Source of the DNA: MFD04580-c1 sp963702995
Lineage (GTDB): Bacteria > Planctomycetota > Phycisphaerae > Tepidisphaerales > Tepidisphaeraceae
Reading direction: 5' to 3'
Length of the DNA: 64,000 nt
NCBI GenBank assembly: GCA_963702995.1
Contig: OY969783.1
Location: 558,001-622,000 of the forward strand
The notes beneath the pieces were generated by a model. The model saw only the letters and a list, made by a program, of their open reading frames with translations. It was not told where the DNA came from and made no database searches. The translations under genes and the position numbers were made by a program. Positions within the stretch are counted from its first letter, which is position 1. The number at the start of each line of letters is the position of its first letter. Below, in pieces: positions 9,382 to 18,660 of the stretch.

Positions 9382-10271
9382 CCGCTCGACTCCCCCGGAT
9401 CACCATTGTCACGCCGTGCTTCAATCAGAGCCGGTTTATCGGCCAGACGATCGAATCGATCCTCGATCAGCGTTACCCGGACCTCGAATACATCGTCATG
9501 GACGGCGGCTCAACCGATGGGAGCGTCGAAATTATCAGGAAGTATGCCGACCGGCTCGCGCATTGGGAAAGCAAGCCCGACGGCGGGCAGTATGCTGCCG
9601 TGAACCATGGCTTCGCCCGATCCACCGGCGAAATCATGGCATGGCTGAACGCCGACGACCTCTACCTGTCAAACTCGCTTTTGAAAGTGGGGGATGTGTT
9701 TGCGTCCCTTCCTGACGCTCGCTGGGTGACGGCGCTCGACCAGTCCGTCATCGACTGGCACAGCTTCGTCTACTTCATCAAGAAGGTTCCTGGCTTCTCG
9801 AGAGCAGCCTTTTTTGACGGGCAGTACCTGGTCCCGGTCAATGGCGCTCCAGGATTCTGCTCGATCCAACAGGAATCGACGTTCTGGCGGCGATCGCTGT
9901 GGGAGCAGGCCGGCGGAAGCCTCGATCTGCGCTACGGCCTGGCGGGCGACTTTGACCTTTGGGCTCGATTCTTCGAACGCGCCGACGTGGTAGGTGTCCC
10001 AGGCACGCTCGGCGCGTTTCGCGGCCGCGAGGGGCAACGGTCCGAAGACTTATCGGAGTACCGCCGGCAATCCGAGCAGTCCCTCCGCGAAGCCCGAACC
10101 AGAGTGGGCTGGAAACCCACCCTGGGTAGATCGGCTTGGCTGGCGATGCCTGCCAAGCTCAGGAACAGGACCAATCACCGGTTCAGGTATACAGGCGTTC
10201 GCACGAGGCGTGTGAACGGCGGGTCGGCGAAAGCAACTTGGGAGTTGGAGAGGTTTCGCTTCCCCGGATGA
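9378..10271 (+). CDS. Glycosyltransferase family 2
   Basis: The GTG at 9378 overlaps the upstream stop and starts directly with MTARLPRITIVTPCFNQSRF, the GT2 N-terminus. The nucleotide-sugar motifs EYIVMDGGSTDGS and WLNADD (the DXD-type metal site, about residue 92) are present, as is GDFDLWARF, which fits the ED/aspartate acceptor region. The protein is about 297 residues, soluble GT-A fold, acting on the cytoplasmic side of the membrane. Family GT2 is certain; the transferred sugar is unknown. Confidence 0.9.
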   Translation: MTARLPRITIVTPCFNQSRFIGQTIESILDQRYPDLEYIVMDGGSTDGSVEIIRKYADRLAHWESKPDGGQYAAVNHGFARSTGEIMAWLNADDLYLSNSLLKVGDVFASLPDARWVTALDQSVIDWHSFVYFIKKVPGFSRAAFFDGQYLVPVNGAPGFCSIQQESTFWRRSLWEQAGGSLDLRYGLAGDFDLWARFFERADVVGVPGTLGAFRGREGQRSEDLSEYRRQSEQSLREARTRVGWKPTLGRSAWLAMPAKLRNRTNHRFRYTGVRTRRVNGGSAKATWELERFRFPG

Positions 10272-10293
10272 TGATACAGCGACACAGTCCCTG

Positions 10294-11102
10294 ATGAAGA
10301 ACAGTTCCTTTTCCGAAACCGACCCAGCCGTGCGGAGCGATACCGCGCCCTCGGGGCCGGTCTTCAGCATCATCACGGCGAACTTTAACTCGGGCGGGAA
10401 GCTCCGTAAGACCGCGACGTCAGTGCTGAGTCAAGACGCAACCCTCGAGTACATCATCGTCAACGGCGCCTCGACCGATGATAGCCTCGCCATAGCCCGA
10501 GCCTTGGCCAGCGAGCGACCGGGGACCGTCCGGCTGATCTCCGAGCCCGATCGAGGCATCTACGACGCCATGAACAAAGGGCCCGCGCCGCCCGCGGGAG
10601 ATACCTTCTTTTTCTTGGCGCGGGCGATATCATCCTTGATGATGCCCTGCCTGACATCGAACGACGTTTGCCGCCGGATAACCGGTCCTTCATATATGGG
10701 GACGCCCTGATGAACGGGGAGCGATACGCGGGAGCTTACACGGACGATAAGCTTTTCATTCAGAACATCTGCCATCAGGCGATCTTTTACGGCCGCGAGA
10801 TCTTCGAACTGTGCGGCGCATTCAGCCTGACCTACCCGATATGGGCGGATTGGGAAATGAATTTCCGCTGTTTCGGAGCACGGGAAGTTCGGAAGGTTTA
10901 CGTCCCTGTCACCATCTGCGACTATGAACTGAACGGGATGAGCACGCGAGGTGATCCACGGTTTGACCGAGACAAGCTGCGGCTTTTTGTGCGCTATCTG
11001 GGCTTTGGACGGTCTATCCTCGCGTTCTGCTCCCGCGTGCGAACGCATGCTTTATGGAGGCTCGACCGATTTCTGGGACGCCCGTTTTCTGACAGAGGCT
11101 AG
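10294..11102 (+). pseudogene. Glycosyltransferase family 2, frameshifted
   Basis: Codons from ATG 10294 give a GT2 opening (FSIITANFNSGGKL, EYIIVNGASTDDS, EPDRGIYDAMNKG) but the frame is lost near the GG at 10617-10618. Restoring one G gives FFFLGAGDIILDDALPDIE and continues through FIYGDALMNGERY and ADWEMNFRCFG to the stop at 11102. The repaired length, about 269 residues, is normal for this GT2 subgroup. A deletion in the source DNA or in the assembly would look the same. The upstream gene is also GT2 but not closely similar. Confidence 0.8.
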
Positions 11103-11180
11103 AGCAGCGCGATGGATCGGCGCGTGCCGAGAGGCGCAGTCGCGAAACGCCACGCGCGTGAATGCCTGGAGCCGTTGAAC

Positions 11181-12098
11181 ATGAATTCGCTTATGAACCC
11201 GGAATCCATTGAACAGACACCCGCCGCCGTCGGCTCGGCCGTGGCGCTGGCGGCGGCGAACGGCGTCGTGAATCGCCCCAAGCCGCTGCTGACGATTCGC
11301 GCGTCAAGCGGCTGGGCCGCTCTAAACCTAAGGGAAATTTGGCAGTTCCGGGACTTGGTGTTCACCCTCGGAAGCCGTGACCTTAAGCTGCGGTACAAGC
11401 AAACCGCGCTCGGCGTCGCATGGGTCATTCTTCAACCCCTGATGGCCGCCGGGATTTTCTCATTTGTCTTTGGCAAAGTCGCCAAGATGCCAAGTGACGG
11501 CAAGCCCTATTTCCTGTTCGCGTTCGCCGGCATGCTCGGCTGGAACCTGTTCAGCAACACGCTCAGCAAGGTCAGCGCCTGCCTGATCGGCAACAGCCAC
11601 CTGATCTCAAAGGTGTTCTTCCCCCGATTGGTCCTGCCGCTTTCGACTGTCCCATCAACCCTGGTCGATTTCGGCGTTTCGACGGGAATGATGGCCGTCC
11701 TCATGCTCGTCTACCGCATGCCCATTTCGTTCGCGCTGCTGCTTCTCCCCGTCTGGCTCTTGCTTCTTGTCGCATTGTCAATGGGCATCGGACTTTGCGC
11801 GGCCGCCCTGACCGTGAGCTACCGCGACGTTCAGTACATCCTCCCGGTCGTGCTCCAGGTGCTGCTTTATGCCAGCCCGATCGCCTATCCCGCCTCCGCC
11901 GTACCGGAGAACCTCAGGCTCTGGTATTCCTTGAACCCACTCGTCGGCCTACTCGAAGCCTGCCGCTGGTCGCTGCTCGGCACCACGCCGCCGAACTGGC
12001 TGTCGTTAGCGATCGCTTCATCGCTGTCAGTCGCCGTCCTCATCGGAGGGACGTTTAGCTTTAAGCGAATGGAACGGCAGTTTGCGGATGTTGTCTGA
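11181..12098 (+). CDS. wzm: Wzm-type ABC-2 permease (first copy)
   Basis: From ATG 11181 the protein has about 305 residues. A cytoplasmic N-terminus leads to the amphipathic segment LREIWQFRDLVFTLGSRDLKLRYKQT, followed by six hydrophobic segments (around FVFGKV, GMLGWNLF, VDFGVSTGMMAVLML, LLLLVALSMGIGL, VVLQVLLYASPIAYP and LAIASSLSVAVLIGG), the topology of O-antigen/capsule exporters. It would form the channel for Wzt. It is separated from its nearest wzt (3704) by the whole first glycosyltransferase block, an unusual distance for a wzm/wzt pair. An IS701 element lies 60 bases downstream. Confidence 0.9.
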   Translation: MNSLMNPESIEQTPAAVGSAVALAAANGVVNRPKPLLTIRASSGWAALNLREIWQFRDLVFTLGSRDLKLRYKQTALGVAWVILQPLMAAGIFSFVFGKVAKMPSDGKPYFLFAFAGMLGWNLFSNTLSKVSACLIGNSHLISKVFFPRLVLPLSTVPSTLVDFGVSTGMMAVLMLVYRMPISFALLLLPVWLLLLVALSMGIGLCAAALTVSYRDVQYILPVVLQVLLYASPIAYPASAVPENLRLWYSLNPLVGLLEACRWSLLGTTPPNWLSLAIASSLSVAVLIGGTFSFKRMERQFADVV

Positions 12099-12158
12099 TT
12101 CACATCCCCAAGTTCGAGCAGTTCGCACGAGCAGCTTTGATTTCAGTCAGCTAGCTAA

Positions 12159-13604
12159 CACTACAGCGCGACCTTCGCTCAACGGAGGAATGCGGCCGCG
12201 GTAAAGCCTTCTGAGAAGGAGGTCAAGGATGACCACGGATGAGATTGCCGGCCTCGCGCCGGCGTTCAGCGAGTACCTGCGTTCGTTTCGCCCCTGTTTC
12301 CCTTACACGCCGTCGTTCCGGCACCTGGGCACCTATTGCCGCGGGCTGGTGAGCGATCTGGCTCGAAAAAGCGTCGAGCCGATCGCCTTGGCGGCCGGCT
12401 GCGCGGCCCGCACGCTCCAGCAGTTCCTGACGGATTACGTCTGGGACCACGACGGCGTGCTCAACCGCATCCAGCGTCGCATCGTCACCGACCACCTGCC
12501 GGCCCCGGGGCAACCCGCGGCCGACGAGCTGGGCGTGGTCGGCCTGATCGACGAGACGTCGGTGGCGAAGAAAGGGGACATGACGCCCGGCGTCCAGCGA
12601 CAGTATTGCGGCGCCCGGGGCAAGGTGGAGAACTGCATCGTCACCGTCCATCTGGCGGTGAAGCACGGGGCGTTCCTGGGGATGCTCGACTCGGACCTGT
12701 TCCTGCCGGAAAAGTCGTGGGACCTGGACCGCGAGCGGTGCCAAGAGGCTCACATCCCCGAGGAGATCGGCTACCGATCCAAGTGGCTGATCGCGCTGGA
12801 GCAGGTCAAGCGGGCCGTGGCCAACGGCGTCCGCTTCGACTGGTTGACCTTCGACGAGTGGTACGGCGGCAAGCCCGAGTTCCTGTTCCTGCTCGAAGAG
12901 ATGGGCATCAATTACGTCTGCGAGGTGCCGGTCAACTTCATGTGCTGGGGGGCAATGCCCAAGTGCCGCTCTTCCCAAGCCCCCTTCGCCGCCAAGCGGG
13001 TCGAGAACGTCGCAACGGTCGGCAAGCCTTTCCGGGGGCAATGCTGGAAGACCTTCGAAATGGCCCGCGAGACCCTTGGCCCGCAGGTCTGGAAGGTCAA
13101 AGCGGGCCAGGTTCATCTTCAACGGGACGGGAAGCCCACCGACCGGACGTACTGGCTGATCGTCGCCAAGAACGTCCAGACCAAAGAGGTGAAGTACTTT
13201 GTCTCCAACGCTCCGCCACAGACGGCCCTGATCAAGCTGCTTATGGTCGCCTTCTGCCGATGGAAGGTCGAGCACGTGTTCCGGCTGGCCAAGACCGAGG
13301 TCGGCTTCGGGCACTTCGAGGGAAGGAGTTGGAAGGGGCTGCTGCGGCACATGATCCTGTGCCAACTGGTGATCTTGTTCGTAGCCGAGCAGACCGCTCG
13401 GCTCCGGGGGGAAAAATCCGCTATTGACGATGGAGCAAACCGCCCGGGCGTTGAACGTCGTGTGCCGCCGCTGGCAGGCGCGTCGCCGCAACTCGTCCGA
13501 AGTTGAGCACGTTTCGCGGGTCATCAAGTACCATCAGGCTCGGAATCAAGCCGCGAAACAATCACGGCTGCGGACGTTCAAAATGCAAACGTAGCGCTGT
13601 AGTG
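12159..13604 (+). mobile_element. IS701-family insertion sequence, complete, with CTAA target duplication
   Basis: The 1446-bp element has 11-bp terminal inverted repeats, CACTACAGCGC (12159-12169) and GCGCTGTAGTG (13594-13604), and is flanked on both sides by CTAA (12155-12158 and 13605-13608). This fits the YTAR target of the IS701 family. A second, truncated copy with only a few base changes is at 35583-36328, next to TTAA. The near identity says the copies moved recently. Confidence 0.9.
12229..13594 (+). CDS. IS701-family transposase (frame broken near the 3' end)
   Basis: A strong ribosome site (AGGAGGTCAAGG) precedes ATG 12229. The protein shows the DDE-type catalytic context GLIDETSVAKKG, FDWLTFDEWYGG and a C-terminal WKVEHVFRLAKTEVG. 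Frame 1 ends at TGA 13504-13506. In the +1 frame after GGGGGGAAAAAT (13406-13417) the sequence reads PLLTMEQTARALNVVCRRW and ends at TAG 13594, just inside the right inverted repeat, which is the expected full C-terminus. So either one base is inserted in the G6/A5 run or translation shifts there. The truncated copy does not reach this site and cannot be compared. Confidence 0.88.
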
Positions 13605-13622
13605 CTAAATGCGATAGCCCTG
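13605..13622 (+). repeat. Solitary terminus of an ISAs1-type element
   Basis: These 18 bases, including the CTAA duplicated by IS701, are identical to the right end of the complete ISAs1 element at 59481-59498. The matching left end is not found upstream, so this is a relic end in which IS701 landed. Confidence 0.6.
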
Positions 13623-14157
13623 GACGTTGACTTGGGAGTAGGGCTTTTTTGTTGACCCTCGGTGTCGATTCTTGTACGCTCAGGCCGTGGGAAGCCCGTA
13701 AGGGCTCGGCTATTAAAGAATGGGATCGATTCGTTTATTTTCGCACGGGGAAAGCAATTCCGTTGCGGCCTTTACGCCGTATTGAAGTGCGATTGCTTGT
13801 TCGCTTGTGCGAACTCTGGGGATGCTATACCGTTTCTGCAGGGGATTTGCTGCTTATATCTAGATCCGTTGATTTGAATAATCTCGCTTTGGGTGCGCCT
13901 TTAAGGGTGTCGTCTTCCCTTTCCGTGCGACCGGACTCCATTCTTGAAGCGGTGACGCTCGCCCATTCTACCGGGAGAGATTGCGCGAGTCGCGATCGGC
14001 CAGAGAGTCAGGGTTCTTCGATCCGTGTGTGTCGTCGAAAACTCTTTCAACGCATGCAGTGGCTAGGTGGCTCGGGAAGATTCCCGCGGTGCACCGACGG
14101 GGACGGAGTGCGCCCGGGCCAAGCGGGCTGAATCAAACTGAAATTCGAGAACAACCT
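13623..14157. other. Unassigned stretch after IS701
   Basis: About 535 bases with a more AT-rich composition than the flanking genes. An open frame of 160 codons (13649-14131, +) exists but its codon use is unlike the neighbours, it has no ribosome site and I recognise no family in it. An A/GCCCT...AGGGCT hairpin with six Ts (13617-13650) could act as a weak terminator. Most likely this is remnant DNA. Confidence 0.4.
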
Positions 14158-14396
14158 GCCTGCGGGGCACGCCGGTTATCGCCTTCGGGCGCGGCGGATG
14201 CACCGAAAGCGTGATTCACGGTCGTACCGGTATTTTCTTATCCGAGCAGACGCCCGAAGCCGTGGTCGGCGCCATCGGCGATTTTGAGGCCCGCGATGAT
14301 TAGTCGCCCGAAACTAACTGAAGCAATGCCGAGCGCTTCTCCTTCGACCGTTTCCGCGACGACCTTGCCCCGCTCGTCAAGGAAGAAGGGCTGACG
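14158..14396 (+). pseudogene. Remnant of a GT4 glycosyltransferase C-terminus
   Basis: One frame reads GTPVIAFGRGGCTESVIHGR and then TGIFLSEQTPEAVVGAIGDF, the donor-binding end of GT4 mannosyltransferase-like enzymes, followed by TAG (14303) and, after a second stop, AERFSFDRFRDDLAPLVKEE, which is the usual last helix of such proteins. Only about the last 75 residues remain and the coding frame is interrupted, so it is dead. The next 130 bases (14397-14527) have an open frame ending in TAA directly before the next gene's GTG, which I cannot assign. Confidence 0.65.
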
Positions 14397-14527
14397 TTCC
14401 CGTCAGCCGCATCGACTTCTGCCCGCAACGCCACGGCCTTGAATTGACGGGTTCCCAGTTGCCTGACAACATCGTTTCCATCCCCACCGATGAACCGGAC
14501 CGCAGGGCGATCCAGGCGGCCGTCTAA

Positions 14528-15805
14528 GTGTGGGTTTCGTCCCCGGCCAAATCACACCCCCGGCCGCGCCGGGTGATGTTCCTCGACCACACGGCCAAGA
14601 TGGGCGGGGGCGAAGTCGCGCTGCTCAACCTGGTTCGCCGCCTTGACCCAACGCGGTACCTCCCGATCGTCGTTCTCTTTTCCGACGGCCCGCTCACGGA
14701 AAAGCTCCGAGCGGCAGGTGTCGAGACCCACCTCGTGGTGCTGTCCGGCCGCGTTGCTGAAGCCCGCAAAGATGGCCTCGGCGGGGGAAGCCTCCTTCGG
14801 GCGAAGGACGCATTCGCGACGGTCGGATTCCTCTTGCGTCTGGCCCGCTTCATTCGAAGACTTAAGCCCGACATAGTGCACACAAATTCCCTGAAGTCCG
14901 ACTTGCTAGGTGGCGTCGCCGCAAAGGCCGCCCACGTGCCCGTCCTCTGGCACGTGCGGGACCGCATCGCCGACGACTACCTGCCGCCCAGAGTGGCTTG
15001 GGCCTTCCGGTTCCTCGCGAGGCGACTGCCCGATTGCGTCGTGGCGAACTCCGCGGCAACGCTGCAAACCCTCTCAACCGATAGCCAAGCATCGGTTCCT
15101 GACTGCATGCGGGTGGTCCACGACGGCACTCCTGAACTCTCGGCTGACGACCACGACGATTCGGTGACAACCGATGCCCCTTTTCCCGCTCCCCTCATCG
15201 GCCTGGTCGGCCGGATCGCCCGGTGGAAGGGACAGCACGTTTTCCTCCGCGCCGCTGCCCGGATTCTGGAGCGCTTTCCCCAGGCCCGCTTCCAGGTGAT
15301 CGGCTCGCCGCTCTTCGGCGAAGAAGACTACGAACGCGAGATCCACCGCCTCGCGGCCGAGTTGGGCATCGCCGGCCAAGTCGAATTTACCGGCTTCCGC
15401 ACCGACGCCCCGGTCCTTATCTCACGGCTCGACCTGCTGGTCCACGCCTCCATCACCCCCGAGCCGTTCGGCCAGGTGATCATCGAAGGGATGGCCGCAG
15501 GTAAGCCCGTCGTAGCCACCGACGACGGCGGAGCCAGGGAAATAGTCGTCCCCGGCCTTACCGGCCTCCTCGTCCCCATGGCCGACCCCAAGGCTATGGC
15601 CGATGCAATCGAGTCTCTGCTCGGCGACCCCGGCGCGGCTCGCCGGATGGGTCAAGCGGGCCGCCAGCGCGTCAAGGACTGCTTCACGATGGAGACGGTC
15701 GTCAGTAACGTGCATGCGGTCTACGACCATCTGCTTGTTGCGCGGGCACTGCGCCCGCGAGCCCCGGACGACGTCAAGTCGTGGCGAGCAGTGCCCGCCA
15801 TATGA
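14528..15805 (+). CDS. Glycosyltransferase family 4
   Basis: The 425-residue GT-B enzyme starts at GTG 14528 right after a stop; ATG 14576 is an alternative and gives MFLDHTAKMGGGEVALLNLV, the typical GT4 start. The N-domain includes PDIVHTNSLKSDLLGG; the C-domain includes LIGLVGRIARWKGQHVFL and the E-x7-E motif PEPFGQVIIEGMAAGKPVVA at about 310-330. It transfers a sugar with retention from a nucleotide sugar. The C-terminal 25 residues are arginine-rich and look unconserved. It opens the second EPS block. Confidence 0.9.
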   Translation: MWVSSPAKSHPRPRRVMFLDHTAKMGGGEVALLNLVRRLDPTRYLPIVVLFSDGPLTEKLRAAGVETHLVVLSGRVAEARKDGLGGGSLLRAKDAFATVGFLLRLARFIRRLKPDIVHTNSLKSDLLGGVAAKAAHVPVLWHVRDRIADDYLPPRVAWAFRFLARRLPDCVVANSAATLQTLSTDSQASVPDCMRVVHDGTPELSADDHDDSVTTDAPFPAPLIGLVGRIARWKGQHVFLRAAARILERFPQARFQVIGSPLFGEEDYEREIHRLAAELGIAGQVEFTGFRTDAPVLISRLDLLVHASITPEPFGQVIIEGMAAGKPVVATDDGGAREIVVPGLTGLLVPMADPKAMADAIESLLGDPGAARRMGQAGRQRVKDCFTMETVVSNVHAVYDHLLVARALRPRAPDDVKSWRAVPAI

Positions 15806-15876
15806 CCATCTGCTGAGTTAGTCGACGGCCGCAGCCGTCACCCTGAAGCAAAGGGTCGCCGCTTGGACAACGATTT

Positions 15877-16086
15877 GTGATTGATGCCGACGACTCACTC
15901 GATCGCGTTCCCGAACGCTCTGATCTTTCCGATTTTCCACGGCTCCTCCTTGCGGCGTTCAGGTGTAGCAGGCTGAATTGGAAGAAACTGCCGCGCAATT
16001 TGACTTATCTCATCGCCCCAGCGGAAAAGTGGGGGATTTACCTGACCTGCGAAGAAATTGACGAACTTGCGAATCAGATAGCCTAA
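15877..16086 (+). CDS. Small hypothetical protein (69 aa)
   Basis: An open frame starting at GTG 15877 encodes 69 residues with a hydrophobic-basic middle and an acidic C-terminal helix (ending CEEIDELANQIA). It ends six bases before a second small open frame, and the pair lies between two GT4 genes. I recognise no family and see no strong ribosome site, so it may be non-coding. Confidence 0.3.
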   Translation: MIDADDSLDRVPERSDLSDFPRLLLAAFRCSRLNWKKLPRNLTYLIAPAEKWGIYLTCEEIDELANQIA

Positions 16087-16092
16087 GTCCAG

Positions 16093-16266
16093 ATGGAGGA
16101 GCTAACCGCGCTCGCGAAACGACTCCCAGAAACCGGCGACGAAGAATTGGCGACCCATTGGCTCACGGAACACTCGTATGTCGAGCATCCCGAGGCGGCA
16201 CACGTCCGCTCCCTGCTGCAAGTCCTGGACGAGATCGTGCCCCGCGACAGCGGCCCGGAACGCTGA
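16093..16266 (+). CDS. Small acidic hypothetical protein (57 aa)
   Basis: ATG 16093 opens a 57-codon frame (MEELTALAKRLPETGDEELA...) with high third-position GC as in real genes here, predicted helical and acidic. It directly follows the 69-aa frame. The motif AACGCTGAATGATGAA occurs at its stop (16259) and again at 16313, a short direct repeat. No family recognised. The following gap to 16494 is T-rich with four CGGATT units and no gene. Confidence 0.35.
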   Translation: MEELTALAKRLPETGDEELATHWLTEHSYVEHPEAAHVRSLLQVLDEIVPRDSGPER

Positions 16267-16494
16267 ATGATGAAGAAGACAGAGCGTTTTCCCTTCTCAG
16301 TGGCCAGGGGAAACGCTGAATGATGAACGGGAAGCCCGGGAGGATTGCCGCGAAGGACAAAAGGGGGGCGGTGATCGGCAGTAGTTCTGCGTGCTTTGTG
16401 CTTTTGTGGCCATCAGGCTTTTTTAATGGTTTGAGTTTCGATTTTCCGGATTTCTTTCGGATTTCTCAGTTCGGATTCGGATTTAGCGTCGATC

Positions 16495-17661
16495 ATGCTT
16501 TTTGAAGAAGTCACCATACCGCTCCCGAGCGTCGCCCCTGCCCGGCGCCTGCTTTCGACGCTGCAGATCGGCAACGGCTGGTTCACCGAGCAGGCCGGCG
16601 GCCTCGAACGCGTCTATCAGGGGCTCATCCAGGAACTGCCCCGCCACGGCGTCTCCTGCCGCGGCCTGGTTGTCGGCTCCCCTGCCGTCGCCGAGCAGAC
16701 CAACGGCCGGGTGACGGCCTTCGCCCCCGCCTCTGCCCCGCTCCTGCAGCGCTGGAAGCTCGCCCGGCGGGCCGTCGATGAAGCGATCGAGAGCGACGCC
16801 CCCGACCTGGTCGTCTCCCACTTTGCCCTCTACGGCTTTGCGGTGCTGAACCGCATCCGCCATCTCCCGCTCGTGGTCCATTTCCAGGGCCCCATGGCCG
16901 CCGAAGCCCGCCTCCAAGGCGGTGGTCGCCTCGGGTCCCTCGCGAAATTCCAAATGGAACGGCGGGTCTACCGCCGGGCCGACCGGCTCATCGTGCTGTG
17001 CGACGCGTTCCGCGATATCCTCGTCAGCGACTATGGGGTTGATGCTGACCGTATCCGCGTCCTCCCCCCCGGCATCGACTGCGCCCGTTTCGATATCCCC
17101 GAAACACGCCGCGAGGCCCGCGAAAAGCTCGGCTGGCCGACCGACCGCCCCATCGTCCTGTGCGTCCGTCGGCTCACCCACCGAATGGGCCTGGAGAACC
17201 TGATCGACGCCGCTGCCGAGCTGCGCAAGAGCAACCCGGATGTTCTCATCCTCGTCGCCGGCCGCGGCCCCCTGCGTAAAGCCCTCAGTAATCGCATCCG
17301 CCAGCACGGCCTGGAACCCACCGTCCGCCTGCTCGGCTTCGTTTCCGATGCGGACCTGCCCCTTGCCTATCGTGCCGCAGACCTGAGCGTCGTCCCCACG
17401 ATAGCCCTGGAAGGCTTCGGCCTCGTCGCTGCCGAATCCCTCGCTGCCGGCACGCCGGCGATCGTCACGCCGGTGGACGGGCTACCATCGGTGGTGGAGG
17501 GGCTATCGCGCGACCTGATCCTTTCGGGCGTCGACCGAGGGGCGCTGGCCGCTGGAATTCGCAATGCTTTACAGAATTTCTCGCCCTTACCGACCGAACA
17601 TCAGTGCCGAAACTACGTGGTCGCCCACTTTGACTGGAGGGTGATTGCCTCGCGCTCGTGA
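16495..17661 (+). CDS. Glycosyltransferase family 4
   Basis: The 388-residue protein has the GT4 N-domain glycine loop (FTEQAGGLERVYQGL, about 31-45), HFQGPMAAEA, the inter-domain VLPPGIDCARFD, LVAGRGPLRKAL and the donor-binding E-x7-E motif EGFGLVAAESLAAGTPAIV near residue 305. The C-terminal helix is short, ending at TGA 17661. It is followed after 75 bases by the second wzm gene. Function: cytoplasmic sugar transferase in EPS repeat-unit assembly; donor unknown. Confidence 0.9.
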   Translation: MLFEEVTIPLPSVAPARRLLSTLQIGNGWFTEQAGGLERVYQGLIQELPRHGVSCRGLVVGSPAVAEQTNGRVTAFAPASAPLLQRWKLARRAVDEAIESDAPDLVVSHFALYGFAVLNRIRHLPLVVHFQGPMAAEARLQGGGRLGSLAKFQMERRVYRRADRLIVLCDAFRDILVSDYGVDADRIRVLPPGIDCARFDIPETRREAREKLGWPTDRPIVLCVRRLTHRMGLENLIDAAAELRKSNPDVLILVAGRGPLRKALSNRIRQHGLEPTVRLLGFVSDADLPLAYRAADLSVVPTIALEGFGLVAAESLAAGTPAIVTPVDGLPSVVEGLSRDLILSGVDRGALAAGIRNALQNFSPLPTEHQCRNYVVAHFDWRVIASRS

Positions 17662-17736
17662 TGTTTATGTGGAAGCAGCGGAATCTAATTGCGTAAATTC
17701 TGCTCGTGAGGAAGATTCAAAGAAGACTTAACGCTC

Positions 17737-18639
17737 ATGACGACTCTAGCAACCGAATCCCGGTCGGGCGCTCCACCTACGAAAGCTGGGGTGTCATCAC
17801 CCGAAGCCTCCTTCATCCGCCCGGCAAGCGGCTGGCAGCCTTGGGATTTCGCCGAGCTTTGGCGATTCAGGGAGCTGTTTTGGATTTTTGCAAGTCGTGA
17901 TATCAAGGTCCGTTACAAGCAGACCGTCCTGGGCAGCGCCTGGGCACTGATCCAGCCGCTCGTCTTCACCGTCCTAGGCACAATAGTCTTCGGTCAACTC
18001 GCAGGTGCTGGAACGGATGGCGTTCGCCCCGCGTTTCTCTTCTACCTCGTCAGTCAACTACCTTGGATGCTGTTCAATACCGGCCTGCAGACGAGCGCCA
18101 TGTCGCTTGTCGGCGCCCAGAACATGATCAAGAAGATCTATTTCCCGCGCCTCGTGCTGCCGGCCAGCGCGGTCATCGTAAGCCTCGTCGATTTTCTAGT
18201 ACAACTTGTTCTCGTCGCCTGCGTCCTCTTAGTTATCCCGTTCTTACCACACATTCAAACATTCGTGCCGCCGAACCAGGTTGTGTTGCTTCCATTCGCG
18301 ACGGTCTGGGCCTTTTTGTCGGCCCTCGCGCTTGGCCTGCCGTTGGCCGCACTAAACGTTGAGTACCGCGATGTTCGCTACCTGATCCCATTCGTGACGC
18401 AATTCATGATCTTCGCTGCCCCGGTGTTCTGGTCCGTTGACAAAATCCCAGCTTTCTGGCGGAACTTTTACGGTCTGCTGCCGATCGCCGGGCCAATCGA
18501 TTTCTTCCGCTGGTGTCTGCTCGGCACGCCAGCGCACCCGATGATGTGGGCCGTCGGGGCTGCCGCTACCTTTGGAACACTTGTTGTTGGTTTGGCTTAT
18601 TTTCGACGAGTTGAGGACGCCTTTGCTGATGTCGTCTAA
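17737..18639 (+). CDS. wzm: Wzm-type ABC-2 permease (second copy)
   Basis: The 300-residue permease shares with the first copy the segment FRELFWIFASRDIKVRYKQT at the end of the cytoplasmic N-terminus, six membrane segments and the C-terminal ending F-RRVEDAFADVV. Together with the wzt that begins 22 bases after its stop it forms a normal adjacent transporter pair for polysaccharide export. Sequence similarity to 11181-12098 is clear but moderate, so the two pairs probably came in separately or serve different polymers (inference). Confidence 0.93.
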   Translation: MTTLATESRSGAPPTKAGVSSPEASFIRPASGWQPWDFAELWRFRELFWIFASRDIKVRYKQTVLGSAWALIQPLVFTVLGTIVFGQLAGAGTDGVRPAFLFYLVSQLPWMLFNTGLQTSAMSLVGAQNMIKKIYFPRLVLPASAVIVSLVDFLVQLVLVACVLLVIPFLPHIQTFVPPNQVVLLPFATVWAFLSALALGLPLAALNVEYRDVRYLIPFVTQFMIFAAPVFWSVDKIPAFWRNFYGLLPIAGPIDFFRWCLLGTPAHPMMWAVGAAATFGTLVVGLAYFRRVEDAFADVV

Positions 18640-18660
18640 GCCGCCAGCCACCGTCTACTT

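Noticed and set aside
12223..13527. 434-codon minus-strand frame over the IS701 element
   Set aside because: It is the mirror frame of the transposase gene; the same frame recurs in the second IS copy only because the DNA is duplicated.
13617..13650. Hairpin with six Ts as a terminator after IS701
   Set aside because: The stem is only six pairs with a long loop and half of it is the ISAs1 relic end, so it is mentioned but not called.
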